A stretch of 64,000 nucleotides of DNA from the NCBI RefSeq assembly GCF_002575655.3, contig NC_053040.3, forward strand, positions 464,304,780 through 464,368,779. Reading direction: 5' to 3'. This DNA comes from Aegilops tauschii subsp. strangulata. Its lineage: Eukaryota; Streptophyta; Magnoliopsida; Poales; Poaceae. The first letter of the stretch is position 1. The number at the start of each line of letters is the position of its first letter. The position numbers and the translations under genes are program-made. A model generated the notes under the pieces. The model did not search any database and was not told the DNA's origin. It saw nothing but the letters and a program-made list of their open reading frames with translations. Of this stretch, positions 31,889 through 44,309 are shown piece by piece.

Positions 31889-34095
31889 CACAACCCTTTT
31901 ATTTGGTGATAGAAGGCTCAGCTAATTTCCTGGAGTTGACAAGAGGTTCAGTTGTTCAGACTTCAGAGCACTTTGCTTCCTGAAATTATTTGTACCTAAA
32001 TACCTTTTCCTTCCCAAGAAATTCCAAGAATACAATGCAAAAACAAAAAGGTATTTGGCAGATGTGATATCGTTTTAAAAATGTAACATCAGCTGCCTGA
32101 TTGGATAGTAAATGCAAATAGATTTGTGCTCTGATTTGATTTCTCATGGATTATAATGAGTACAAATCTATTTGCTTAGCACATAAACTAAGAAAATTTT
32201 ACAGCAGCTAATCAATTCAGATTTACAGTAACACACTACAAACTAATATCCAACATTCATGCTCCAGAAGAATGAAGGGTGAGCTAAAATTGTGTGTTAC
32301 CACTATTGTGTATTTTGGCATTCAAAGGAAGTGGAAGTTCTATTTGTTCATGAGGTCTATTCTAGAGAATAAATTTCTTATCAAGTATGTGATCATCCAT
32401 ATGACTACATGTGATTAAGAAGTGATTTTGAAGAGAAACAGCGACATATGAAGCAGCATCCTATCACCACATTAGTTATCAGGGAGGACCAGCAGAGATT
32501 AGAGAACACAGCGAGGCGAACAGGTTAAACCAGAAGAAAAAAAGAATACCGTGATAGCGAAACTTAGCAATTATAGAACAATATCAAATTGTAGAACTGT
32601 AGATTTGACAAATGAGATGTATGATGCATAATTTGTCCAGGTCAAAACGCATATTTAGTACAATAGTATGCAAATCAAACATATGCTACCATTTTACCAT
32701 ATTCACAACTAAGTAATACATACACTATTTTGGTTGTTATGTTCAACCCACAATTCTCCATTCTATTGATAGACTCATAGACACCATGTATTGCGCTAGG
32801 ATTAGTGGTAGTGGTACTTCACGATATCAGATTCCTTTGGGCAATGTATGTTCGAAGTTGCATAGTTAACGCGATTAGGCAAACAACAGAGATTTATAAC
32901 TTTATCATAATCTAATGCGGGTGAACCAAGATCACTCAAACAACAGAGATGCCAACCCTACAACCCGGCCCCTGCCATCGACATGTCAAGACCACACACC
33001 CACCAGATATTCATCCTATTGCCCGAGTGAGACACTCACACACTAACACAACAAGCGAACAGTCTGTGGCAAGCAGGGTGGACTTCAAGAGGGGCGTGAG
33101 GTTTCAGTTGAACACCCCCCCCCCCCCCCCCAACAGTGCCATGGAAGAACAAGCTGCTATCAGGAAAGCAATTAAATCAATCTACAGCAAACTTATGGAT
33201 CGACCAGGATATCTCAGAGAAAAGGAAAATTTTGGATTCAATAGTTCGCTTTACAGAACAAAACACACCTAGAACACTCCAAGCAAGCTACCTAGGCTTC
33301 AGTAATAGCATAAGAAAACAGCCCGGATGTTTCTCCTCTTGCATTATGAGTAGGCGTGTGCATATGATAAATAATACAGTAATTAAAGTGAGGAACCAAA
33401 CTTGCAAAAAAAAACTATGTCAATTTTTGTTATGCTGAGAGCAAATACCATATTTATCGCACTAGTTAAAAGTGATGAATGATACAGAGATTCTTAGTGC
33501 AAAAACAAATCAAGATTTAACAAGTATTGCAACGATCCTAGTCTATAGGACAGATGACAGCAAACAAACAAAAGATGAATCCTGAATAACTTAATATAAT
33601 TGTGCAATAAGACTATATGCAAATAACAATCAGCAAGACCACGAAAGCGATGAACTGAAGCATAACTTTCAGCAGTACACTCGTACAATTGAGTGGATTT
33701 TGGAAACAAAGAAAAATCGCAGATTCCAAGGTCTATGGCAGTGTTGAATTTGCCTCTCAAATCCAAGGGCTACATCAAATTGGGAATAAAAACCCAGGGT
33801 CAAGAAGTAAGCGCTTATGCTATTCCCAAAAGTAAACATGGCTGGACTGCACAATTGTTACTATAATAATGTGAACACAATCCTAATGACCAGCAAAGTA
33901 CTCCTTATCAGTACAAGAGCAACATAGTATATTAATCTCATCTTTTGTCTCCATAGCAATTGAGGGTCTTGGGGAAACTACCGTTGATAGAAGCCAAGTG
34001 ACGAGACGGCTGGGAACGCGTCGACGTGCTCGACGCCCCGACCGGCCGCAGCGGATACGGCGCCTGGCGCCCGGCTCGACGAAGCGGAGGACGCG
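31889..34095. other. Non-coding middle of the right palindrome arm
   Basis: The counterpart of 28460-30538. It holds a 17-C run at 33115-33131. No frame is preserved between arms. A short frame reading MEEQAAIRKAIKS at 33139 is broken in the left arm. Confidence 0.6.
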
Positions 34096-34570
34096 ATGGG
34101 CGGTGCGGCAGACCGACCTAGTTCTCTTCTCCTCTGTTTGTGTTCAGCCCGTCGCTCCTCGCTAGCTGACTGGCTCGAACCTGGGCCCTGCTGCTCTCTA
34201 CGTGTTGGTGTGGGCTATTGGGCTGGATTCTCATTCACACATGGGACCATTTCACCGCAGACCCAGGGGCCATGCACTCCATTATTCCTTCCCAACGACG
34301 TCACGCTTCCCCCGCCTCATTCCTCTGTAGGTACCTCAGCAGTCACGTGGCTAATCCTGGATCGGACGCGACACGCTCCCAGCTAGGTCCAGTGTATTTC
34401 TACTGGGATCCACGCGTCAGCGGGGCAACGGACCCCAAAAGGCAGCCGCTCCGCTCCAGAAAAAAAGGAAAGAAAGCGTAGCCACTCCTCCTGCCCGCCA
34501 GGTCCTCCTATCCGCCGTATCCGGTTCCCGATTCGACTGCACCCGAACCCCTAATCCCCCTCCCACCACT

Positions 34571-35738
34571 ATGGTCGACGACCCCGCCTCCGCCGCACCC
34601 TCACGCTCCTCCTCCTCCACCGCCGACCAAGACGAGGAGGGCACCGACAGCGACGCCTCCAACAACTCCCACCTACTCGCTGCCCAAGAGACCCCGCTTC
34701 CCGACTGCCCGACCCCGCCTCCTTCAGCCCCCGCTGTCGCTGCCTTCCCCGAACCAGCCGGTCCAGTTCCGCCGCCTCCGCCGAGTGCCGCGGTGGCGGC
34801 GGAGGACTCGAGGCGGCTGTGGACGGACGAGGAGGAGCTGCTCATCCTGCACGGGTTCCTCGAGTTCACGTTGCGCCGGGGCTCCGCCTTCGCGTCGCCA
34901 CGGGCCCCTTCTACGAGGAGATCCACCGGAAGCTCTCCTTCGACTTCTACAAGAACCAGCTCATCGAGAAGCTGCGCCGCCTCAAGAAGAAGTACCGCGT
35001 CTGCGCCACCCGCATGGCCGCGCAGGGCGCCGCCTTCGCCTTCAAGAGCGTGCACGAGGGCGCCATCTACGACGTTGCGCGCCACATCTGGCGCTCGGCT
35101 TTCAAGCGCGACGGCGTCGCGACGACATCAACCCCGCAAAAGCAGCAGCAGTCGCAGCAGCAGCCGCCGCCACCGCGGCTGCCTCCACGGAGCCGCCTGC
35201 TGCGAGCGAGGGTGGCAGCGGAGGTGCGTCTGTGCACACCCCTCGGGGCAGGGGCTCGCGGCGTGGAAGGAAGAGGACGGCGCAGGAGATTGAGGCGCCC
35301 ACATTCCCTGCAACGCCTGCTCCGATGTTGACCGATGCGGCTCATGAGCCAGCTATCGCGGCGTTCGGGAGTTCTGTGGCGGTGATTGCACAACCACCTT
35401 CAGTGCCGGCAGCACCATTGCCTCCTTATCCGCTGACAGCCAATGGCCTCACTGAAGCTGATGTCCGAAGCATCCTGTCACCGCTGCTGAAGGAGCTCAT
35501 CAACTCGGTTGCTTTTCCTGGGCAGACCGGACTAGGATTGGGCTTGGGCATGGGATTCGGGGGTGCTGATATTCTTGGTGTTGGTCTTGGGGTGGCTGGA
35601 CTGAGCCCTCGGGTGCCCGGTGATGAGAAGTGGAGGCAGCAGCAGATTCTTGAGCTGGAGGTCTACCTCAAGAGGCTCGAGCTTGTCCGGGAGCAGGTCA
35701 TGACGGTGCTACAAGAACTCAGGTCATCAGGAAGCTGA
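34571..35738 (+). pseudogene. GeBP/storekeeper-like (DUF573) transcription regulator, right-arm copy, broken
   Basis: It starts at ATG 34571 with the same N terminus as the left copy and reaches RLWTDEEELLILHGFLEF. A 10-bp loss near 34898 (the left copy keeps HQYDM) shifts the frame, and the DUF573 core continues one frame over (GPFYEEIHRKLSFDF, KKKYRVCATRMAAQ, AIYDVARHIW). A 19-bp loss near 35115 shifts it again. The C-terminal part then runs open to 35738 with RGRGSRRGRKR, SPLLKELINSV and the leucine-rich end EVYLKRLELVREQ. The conserved end missing from the left copy is complete here, and the TAG of the left copy is CAG here. Lesions in the two copies are therefore independent. Product unlikely; family call firm. 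Confidence 0.85.
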
Positions 35739-35879
35739 TTACCTTATATTGTGATGTAAAACTCTCCGATTCGGAGGTAACATTTTTCTTTAAAGAGTAG
35801 TGAGTATTTGTTTACTGTCAATGAGGCATTGGAAAGGCATACATACAGAGTTGGTGGTGTTCTTCTCATTATAGGCTTG

Positions 35880-36942
35880 AATTAGAATGTTGATGATCCA
35901 TACCCATAAATGCACCATTAGCACCAGAGGATGATGATCTGGGTACATAATTCAAGGCGCCTAAACAAGTGATTTGCACATAAGTTCACATCACACAAAA
36001 CGTAATACTCTAAGGACAAGAATAACCTATGATCATGTCAAACCGTAACGCACTTTGGAACAGGGCAAGACGTGCTGCCACTCTGTTACGGTGTCGAGAA
36101 ACAGTTCGACACGTGCAGCAGCACGATCGAAATCATGATCAGTGGAATTCATGGTCCCTGTTTTTTTATGTGTATAAATATCACAGCCGGTGAAAGAAAA
36201 AGAAGTGCGAGTAAGCATACACAATCCAAGCACAAGTAACTCAACCCAGATAAAACGAGTGGCAAGTGCACCTTACTGCAGAGTTGATATGCCCAGCAGA
36301 TCAAATAACAAGGTAAACTCGATTATCAACTGATGACGCCAATTCCTGATAAATGAGAAGCACATGCCATATTCAGCAACAATCAGCTAATCTCATAGTG
36401 TAACTATGATAAGTAAGATTCTACATTACATCTAATATTAGTTAGTTCATTATTCAACACCCAGTACAGCAGTAAGAGAATTACAGACGTAGTAAACATG
36501 ATATTGCAAATTGTCCTTAAAAGATGGAACTCAAAATCTTATAAAATGACCTTCATATGCAGTCCTAACCTGTATATAATATTCCATGACAAGGCTTTTA
36601 GGGTACATATTATTATCAGACCACCTGCTCTTGCCCAAAATCTCTAAGAACAAAAGTCTTAATCTCTATATGATATCTGATGACAACGATATAGTCATGA
36701 AGAAGAGTGGATTTTAGGGTACATATTATTATCAAATTACTTGCTCTTTATTATTTTCTGTGATGTCGTCATATGCACTTGGAGCTGTCTCAATCATCTA
36801 ACAAACCATCTGCTGCACCACTTCTAAAACTGGCAACTTATTTGTTGTTTCTTTGTAGATCATTGTATTTTAAATGGCACAGACAAGCTCAGTTCTTGTT
36901 TTAAAGTGCACACCACATCAGAATTGATTTGAAATCTACCTT
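35880..36942. other. Non-coding, right of palindrome
   Basis: No gene is seen. A direct repeat ttttagggtacatattatta occurs at about 36597 and 36714. Confidence 0.45.
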
Positions 36943-36967
36943 CTCTTATATTTGTTTACGGAGGGAG
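36943..36967. mobile_element. Solo end of a Stowaway-like MITE
   Basis: cttatatttgtttacggagg and the following gagTA match the usual Stowaway terminus next to TA. The opposite terminus is not found nearby, so this is a truncated remnant. Confidence 0.5.
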
Positions 36968-38040
36968 TACATAACAATTAAAAATTCTCCATGCTTTTGC
37001 AATAAATCACACAGTAAATTATGTAAATGAAATGTCTTTCCAAAATTGATCACCCTATATGCAAGTCAGTCTATGCAATTTCCAAGTATATTTAAAGTCT
37101 TCTATTTATACATTCACATCATAATAGAGTATCCAGAAAACCAACCAACAATGCTATGCTAATTTTTAATCATGTAGGAAGGTGCTACAAGCTTCAGCGC
37201 TGGTTAGGAGGAAACCACACAAGTTTAAAAAAAAAATCTATATAACAATTTTAATTTCTCTTTGATTTTGGCTATTCCAAATTATACTAACAAAATATCT
37301 TGCAAAACTGACCACCCTGGTCAGTGTGTGCAATTCTAAGTACACTTAAATTATGCCCAATAGGCAAACATAGTCAGGTAACCTTAAATTTACATTTCAG
37401 TCAACAGAACACCATGTTTGCAATGGGCAATAGTTCTCAGTTTCTCTAAGGAAGCTCAGCCAACACCAGTCTATACACATGTTGATTATGTAAAAAATTC
37501 AGAATGCAATCCCATAAAGACGAGCGTACTGTCAAAAATTCAGAATGCATGACCATATTGTCAAAAAATTCAAAAAACAAGACACCTTTATGCGGGCAGA
37601 CATATAACAATCTTGCTCAAAATCTCTAAGAAGAAAAATAAGAATCAACCAAACTATCTTGCTTGGAACGTTATACAAGAAAATCTACAGTACACTGGTA
37701 TTTGTTGTACACATAACAATTCTCATCAGAATCTCGAAGAAGAAGAGAACTTGCTTCAAATCCCATACAAGAAAAAGCACAATAAACTGAAGCGGCAAGG
37801 AAAAGCGCTGAAAATCGAACCTCAAGAGAAAATGATCCTTTGAGCAGATGAAACAGTAAGGCAAATCTGACGACGAACCGATTGGTGCGATTTCTGAAAA
37901 AAGAAAAACAAATTTAACGTCTCACAGTGAGGGGACATAAGATCAAACAGTTTATGAGCGTGAATGGAGTGACACAGGCACGAACCAAAAATCGACACAG
38001 AAACATCCATGGATACGCATCAGTAGAGCACAAGCCATAC
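36968..38040. other. Non-coding AT-rich stretch
   Basis: No gene-like frame. Repeated words such as caaaatctctaagaa (36638, 37618) suggest old local duplications. Confidence 0.4.
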
Positions 38041-38460
38041 CTTGGTGACGATGACAGGCGCAGAATTCATTGACGAACAAGATGAGCGATCGATGAAGGA
38101 CTAGAGCTCTCACTCACACTCAACCAACAACCACCTGCAACGACAGAACATCCACGACCACTAAGCAGAGCAGCAATAGATCCGAAAAAGAGAAGAATAT
38201 CGGGTAAGGGAGGGGCAATCTCACCTTCATGGTGGTCTACAGAAGCAGTGCAGCGGCGGGTGGAGTGAGGCAGAACGAGGAACAGAGGACGAGAGGCGAC
38301 GGCTGGAGCGAGCGAGGCGGAAGGACGAACAGAGGACAAGAGCGACGGCTGTATATACAAGGAGCAGATAGCACGCACCCCTGAAAAAAAAAGGAGCAGA
38401 TAGCACGCAAGGGAGCGATCGTTACGTGGGCTGCGTCCACCACACCGCAGGGACGTATCA
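38041..38460 (-). other. Possible first exons/promoter of an unknown minus-strand gene
   Basis: A short ATG frame MNSAPVIVTK ends at a GT donor (AAG then GTATGG, near 38041). A further upstream ATGAAG ends at GTGAGA near 38230. GC content rises here, as at plant gene starts. I see no downstream exons to support it. Confidence 0.2.
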
Positions 38461-39644
38461 GAATTTATTTTAGTTGAACGACCAGTGCGCCGAGCGCATT
38501 TACAGCAAGCCGAACCGTCTCTCGAACGCATCCACACGCGGGTGGCTCGATCCAGATCCAAACGCAAACAAGGCAGACAAGCAGACAAACCTCACCCAAA
38601 CAATCCCCACACGAGACACAGACAAGCCGGGACCACCCACGTGGGTCCCAGCCCCGCTGCACCGCCGCCGCCGCCGTCCACCCCAGACCCCCTTCCGGTT
38701 CGTCTCCTCGCCTCTCGTCGCGCCGCCGGTTCCTCCCCGAGCTCCGGACTCCTCTTCGTGTGCCGCCTCCAACCCCACGCTTGCAGCGGCGGCGCCGTCA
38801 CCGTCTTCCCAGCCGCTGCGTCCAGGAGCTCCTTGCCGTCCTCGTCCGACGCGTCTGCCTTCGCTTCGAGGCCTAACTTCGATGGTGCCGTCGTCACTGC
38901 CGATTCAGTTCGCTCTCTCTCCGTCGTCTCCCATTTGCTTATGTCCCATGCAGCCCTGGCCACAAATACTACTGTAGTATGCATGGTGTGATGTTACTAT
39001 CTCCGATTTTTGTTTATGCATGTTACCAGCAGCTGCGCATACGCCGCAATCAAGAATTGGGGAGCCTCCCTTGTGAATTTGTAGTCATGCATATTATTCA
39101 TGTGCCGCCCAATTGTTTTTCAGGGCCTTAATCTTGGTGTGGATTGGGCCATCACATTTTTGTCGGGCTTGGGTGTTCAGGTACCTGCATGCTTTAGGTA
39201 CTGGTTTCTTTAACTTAAGTTTCTACTTCCGAGATCCGCATACCATCTGTTTGACGATATGCCCATACGTATTGTACGGTCCTCTTCTTCTTTGCAGGTG
39301 CAGGTGTGCTACAAGCCGGCGCGGCTGCACTTCTACGCAGTTCCTAAATTTTCTTTGCGGAGTTTGGGTGTTGCTTACCTGGATTGCTTGGAATGCCAAT
39401 GGGCTTGCTGGTGGTAAGTATAGCAAGAAAGAGATCATTGGGTAATCTCCAGCAGCGCAGAGTTCCTATTTTTGTGCTCTGCAGTGACACGGAGATCTTT
39501 TGGTCAATTCGCCATTGTTCTACAGAAGGTTCGATTTACCTCTGAGCATTGTTCTGAGATTTCGTTTTTGTTACCGTGTCAATTTTCTTTTGTGGAAATT
39601 AAGAGAACTATATGCAATTTGTAAGCATATAAATAACTTCCCTC
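38461..39644 (+). other. GC-rich gene-start-like region, gene not identified
   Basis: A C-rich leader (38640-38890) carries overlapping Pro/Arg/Ser-rich frames, and a later exon-like piece is bounded by tttgcag (39298) and ggtaag (39414). None matches a family I know. It may be the 5' end of a decayed gene. Confidence 0.25.
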
Positions 39645-40019
39645 CACTACTAGGAAAAGTCCTACTAGTGGCGCACCAGTTTTGCCTATTAATGGCGCAC
39701 TACTGGTGCGCCACTAGTACCACGCCACTAGTATTTTTACTAATGGCGCACCAGATTAGTATAGGCCATGGTGCGCCATTAGTATAGGCCACTGGTGCGC
39801 CATTAGTATAGGCCACGGGTTAGTATTTTTGAATTATGAAGGCAGGAAAATAGTAGTGGCGCACCGTCTAACCCCCACCATGCGCCATTGCTATTTTTGA
39901 ATTTTGAATTTGGATTTGGATCGCGATTTTTTTGCCCATTTTTTGCTCGTTTTTTTGCACGATATTATTTCAAATTTTGTTCCCGTTTTTGGATCTTGTA
40001 CGTTCTTTTGCCATGTTCT

Positions 40020-40440
40020 TTTGCCGGAGAGGAGTTCGCCGGAGAGGAGGAGGAGGAGGTGACCGGAAAGGCGCTCGCCTACATCGCCGGAGAGGAGGAG
40101 GAGGTCGCCGGAGAGGAGTTCACCGGAGCATCGAAGAGGAGGAAGGAGAAACCATGAGGGGATGGGAGGAGAGGAGGGAGGAGGAGCTCACCGGAGAGGA
40201 GGGAGGAGGAGCTCACCGGAGATGAGGGAGGAGGAGCTCACCGGAGAGGAGGGAGGAGAAACCGTGAGGGGAGGGGAGGGGAGGAGAGGGGGGAGGAGGA
40301 GGTCGCCGGAGAGGAGGAGGAGGAGGTCGCCGGAGAGGAGGGTAGTATGGTGGAGGAGAGAAGGGAAGATGGAGTGGAGGAGAGGAGGAGATGGAGTGAA
40401 GGAGAGGTGGAGTGGAGGAGAAGAATGAAGAGGTAAGGAG
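40020..40440 (+). repeat. GA-rich minisatellite inside CACTA element 1
   Basis: Repeated gccggagaggaggaggaggt and ctcaccggagaggagggagg units. The Glu/Arg-rich frames through it come from the repeat and are not genes. Confidence 0.85.
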
Positions 40441-40687
40441 GAGAGGACACGCCCAGCCATATATACGGCATAGTAATGGCGCACCGTGGGCAGGTGCGCC
40501 ATTACTAATTTTTTTTATTTTTTTATTTATTTTGAATTTTGAAGGCGGGAAGATACTAATGACGCACCATGGGCAGGTGCGCCATTAGTAACCTTTTTTA
40601 TTTTTTTGATTTATTTTGAATTTTGAAGGTGGGAAGATAGTAATGACCCACCATGGGCAGGTGCGCCATTAGTAAGTTTGAATTTTT

Positions 40688-41022
40688 TTGCCTCTTCAGA
40701 TCTTAAAAGCCCCGTAACTTTTTTTCTGTTAGGTTTTTGAGGATTTTGAAAATGTTTAACGGGGTTTCCCCGGTTAAATTCGGATGTAACTTTTCGAGTA
40801 GATGATTTTTCATATAAAAAACTTTTTCATCCGAGTTCGTATGCAAAAGTTATGCCCATTTTTACAAATTCTCGAGAGATTTTGCAAAAAAGTCGAAAAT
40901 TCATGTTTGTAAATTTTGCTAACAACTAGACCACATATCACATGGGAATCTTATTTTCTTTTATTTTTTTGACATTTCTATCATTTTCTTTTATTTTTTT
41001 TGAAACTGAAAAGGCGGTCGGG
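40688..41022. repeat. 335-bp block shared in inverse with 42031-42366
   Basis: Read in reverse complement, the two segments match over their whole length (acttttcgagtagatgattt, tagaccacatatcacatggg), with a few changes. Confidence 0.9.
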
Positions 41023-41363
41023 GGGAGGGGGCGGGGGGTGCATTTGGGGGAATGTTTGGGCCAAATTACTAATGGCCCACCGTGGGAGTGGTGCGCCATT
41101 ACTAGTTGCTAGTAATGGCGCACCACTCCCACGGTGCGTCATTAGTAGTTTAAAAAATAAAAATAAAAAAAAATTGAATTTTTTTTGAAACATAATTAAA
41201 AAAAATTACTAATGGCGCACCGTTGATGTGGTGCGCCATTAGTATTTGCACACTAATGGCGCACCAACACATGATGTGCCATTAGTATTTAGTAATGGCG
41301 CACCACATGTACAGTGCGCCATTAGTGTCCATATTGGCTATAGCTGTTTTTGTAGTAGTGCTC

Positions 41364-41795
41364 CTGTAATAGTTCAGGTCAATTGTTCTTTGTTTTTTCT
41401 CCGTAGTAGTTGATAATCAGTCTGAACAATAGTACATCAGAAATATTCAAAAAAAAACAATAGTACATCAGTAAAAACAATAGTAGTTAATTTAAGACTG
41501 CTTTTATCTCTCCTGCAATAGTTCATGGTGATTGTTTTTGTTTTTTCTGTAGTAATTAATTTGATGATCTACTTTACAAAAAAAGCAAGCACCTCTGTTT
41601 GTTAGTTGCAGGTTCTGAGATGTGATCGTTGTCCATTTGTCTGGGGTGGGGCAACAAAGATAATTAGCAGTCTGTATCCTAATCAGAAGAACATCCCTTT
41701 CCCAATTTGGTTTTTGGATTATGTTCAGTGTATTAGAAAAATAGTGGCCTTGGTAAAACAAACACCACAATTTGCCATGTGAGTCGGTATGCAGT
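41364..41795. other. Gap between the two small CACTA elements
   Basis: No gene. Short self-similar words (caatagtacatcag at about 41425 and 41457). Confidence 0.4.
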
Positions 41796-42030
41796 CACTA
41801 GTACAAAACAGGGCTTTCGTCACAGGGTAATATTCACATTAGTCCCGGTTTAGTCACGAACCGGCACTAATGTGAGCATTGGTCCCGGTTCGTGCGGCTA
41901 AGGCATTAGTCCCGGTTCACCTGGGCCCTTTAGTCCCGGTTGGTGCCACCAACCGGTACTAATGGGCTTTGAGGCATTAGTACCGGTTCATGGCACGAAC
42001 CGGTACTAAAGGGCCCATCAAACTCTACCC

Positions 42031-42366
42031 CCCGGACCGCCTTTTCAGTTTTAGAAAAAACAAAAGAAAATGATGGAAATGTCAAAAAAATAAAATAAAA
42101 TAAGTTTCCCATGTGATATGTGGTCTAGTTGTTGGGAAAATTAACAAATATGAATTTCGACTTTATTTGCAAAATCTCTCTGGAATTTCTTAAAATGGCA
42201 TAACTTTTGCATACGAACTTGGATGAAAAAGTTTTTTATATGAAAAATCATCTACTCGAAAAGTTACATCCGAATTTAATTAGGGGAACCCCGTTAAACA
42301 TTTTCAAAATCCTCAAAAACCTAACAGAAAAAAAGATACGGGGCTTTTAAGGTCTGGAGAGGCAAA
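42031..42366. repeat. 335-bp block shared in inverse with 40688-41022
   Basis: See the partner block in CACTA element 1. Here it lies in the left half of element 2. Confidence 0.9.
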
Positions 42367-42389
42367 AAAATTCAAAAAATTTCAAATTG

Positions 42390-42560
42390 TGGTCAAATTG
42401 TGGTCAAACAATGGTCAAACTAATTATTCTAGAATATTAGTGTTACTAAATAATTATTTCAGTTTTTTTGAATTTTGGTCAAATCTGGTCAAACTGTGGT
42501 CAAACAATGGTCAAACTAATTATTCCAGAAATATTAGTGTTACTAAATAATTATTGTTTT
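42390..42560. repeat. 96-bp tandem duplication
   Basis: tgtggtcaaacaatggtcaa recurs 96 bp later, followed in both by aaactaattattc and tagtgttactaaataatta. It lies within CACTA element 2. Confidence 0.8.
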
Positions 42561-43104
42561 TTAAAACAATAGTTTCAAACTCAAACAGTGAAATGTGTCA
42601 CTTCATGCTCAAGCTAAATTCCTGAGGGTTAATAGAATTGACATCTTACTATTGTCAGGAAAACAACAAGTGCAGACTTGGAAACGAGGGAGAATAGAAC
42701 CCGGAAGTTAAGCGTGCTCAGGCTGGAGTAGTGAGAGGATGGATGACCGTTCGGGAAGTTAGATGATTTAGAATGATGAGGGGTGATTAAAGATTAGAGG
42801 ATAAATTGAGCAGTGATGAGGGGTGGTGATTAGAGATTAGAGGTTAAAATAATTTAGAAATTTGAAAATAAAAAAAATTGCAAAAAAAAATTTCAAAAAA
42901 AATATATCATAAAATTTCCTTTAGTCCCGGTTGGTGTTAAGGTGGAGCTCCAGGCTGCGTCCACGTGGACGGCCTTTAGTCCCGGTTCGTGTAAGAACTG
43001 GGACTAAAGGGGGGAGGCATTAGTAACGACCCTTTAGTCCCGGTTCAAAAACCGGGACTAAAGGCCCTTATCAACCGGGACAAAAGCCCCCTTTTCTACT
43101 AGTG

Positions 43105-44300
43105 AGTTGACAGCCAATATATGCATCAATGTCTATTTAATGGCCTAATAACACCGGCATGTTTGGTAGGATTTTTTCATCTCTACGTCTCAGCCGTGGG
43201 CTATTCCCAGTTGAGGGTGACTATGCATCAGTTGCACAATCATGTGTCTTGTGCTTCTTGTTTGAATTGTATAAAATCTAGAGCTAGCTTTCAAAATTGT
43301 TCTGATTATCATGGCCTATATAATCTAGAGCTAGCTTATACAAATATTTTGAAAATAGCTTTGGGCCTTCACATGTGGGTGTAATATAGGACACTTCATA
43401 TTCCTATTTTATTTTTCTCTCTATGTATACATTGTTTCCGGAATCTATTCGTTTGCTGCTGAACCTATTTTTCTTTACGCCTGTTGCATTTTCCTCCAAT
43501 TACATCATGTTCGCGTTAAACCTAGCTTAATTAGCTCTGATTAATTTTCAGTTGGAAAGTTACAGTGGAATATAGTCCAAGTCCTTTCCCAAGGTCCTCC
43601 TTCTCCCTGCCAACATGTCGGCACAATAAAAATAGGTGAAAGGGTTGCCTCCTCACCACTGCCACCATCCTCGGCCATCACGGTGCCGCTTGGGCATAGT
43701 CGAGTCCTTTCCCAAGGTCCTCCTTCTCCCTTAAATTATCTACGTCTTCTACTCCCATTGATACTCCCTGTTCTGTTTTACTTAGTTTACCTAGTCAATC
43801 TATGTTTGACTTGACTGAGATCTCGCTTATCTGGGTGACTGCAAGCCTGATGCGTTCGCGAATCCATTTTTTATCCGTGTAGTTGGTTGGTTATACCTCC
43901 TCTGGTTAATGCTGTTGGTTGGGGGGTAGATTTCAAGTACATATGTGGTTACTTGTGTTGGGAATTTTGTTATAAGCATCCAAAACTTACTCATGGAGGT
44001 TCATTGCAGGGTGACATCTATATGGCCATACAGATGAAAAGTTGATTCACATATTTACTGCCGGACCCACGGAGTCTGCTCCCATGACTACACCTTCTTC
44101 CTCGAGCTGTTGTAAGCCATGGTTCCCCGTCTTTTCTTCTCCCCTCTTAATCTCTTATACAAGAGATGATAGTTTACCGGATTCATGTGGTTGACTTCAT
44201 GTCTGTTTGCTTTTCAGTTCTTGTTATTTTTTCACATGCACATTTTACCATATTGGGGATTTAGAGGGCAGCACTTCTTTCTTGGTTATATTGATCAACT
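43105..44300. other. Non-coding, upstream of the CID-like fragment
   Basis: A 29-bp direct repeat (cctttcccaaggtcctcctt) occurs at about 43583 and 43708. No recognisable coding exon is seen. Confidence 0.4.
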
Positions 44301-44309
44301 ACATTATTC

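Larger units (their letters stand above)
31433..35879. repeat. Right arm of a giant inverted repeat (4,447 bp)
   Basis: It is the reverse complement of 26545-31003 with scattered differences. The outer edge is ctcattataggcttg at 35879. No target duplication is found outside the arms, so it does not look like a long-TIR transposon. Confidence 0.95.
39645..41360. mobile_element. Non-autonomous CACTA element 1 (1,716 bp)
   Basis: The left end is CACTACTAGGAAAAG and the right end (complement) is CACTACTACAAAAAC. Both are flanked by ctc (39642-39644 and 41361-41363), the 3-bp duplication typical of CACTA. Many taatggcgcacc / ggtgcgccatta subterminal repeats lie at both ends. The interior has no transposase, only a GA-rich minisatellite and a 335-bp block shared with the next element. 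Confidence 0.92.
41796..43104. mobile_element. Non-autonomous CACTA element 2 (1,309 bp)
   Basis: The left end is CACTAGTACAAAACAG and the right end (complement) is CACTAGTAGAAAAGG, flanked by agt on both sides (41793-41795 and 43105-43107). The subterminal repeats are of the AGTCCCGGTT type found in the large element at 6361-18861. That element or a relative could have supplied transposase in trans. Confidence 0.92.

Noticed and set aside
26545..35879. Palindrome interpreted as a long-TIR Mutator-like transposon
   Set aside because: No 8-10-bp target duplication lies outside the arms, and the arms hold ordinary host genes with introns right up to the centre.
40020..40440. Glu/Arg-rich open frames
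   Set aside because: They are a direct translation of a GA-rich minisatellite in a non-autonomous CACTA element.
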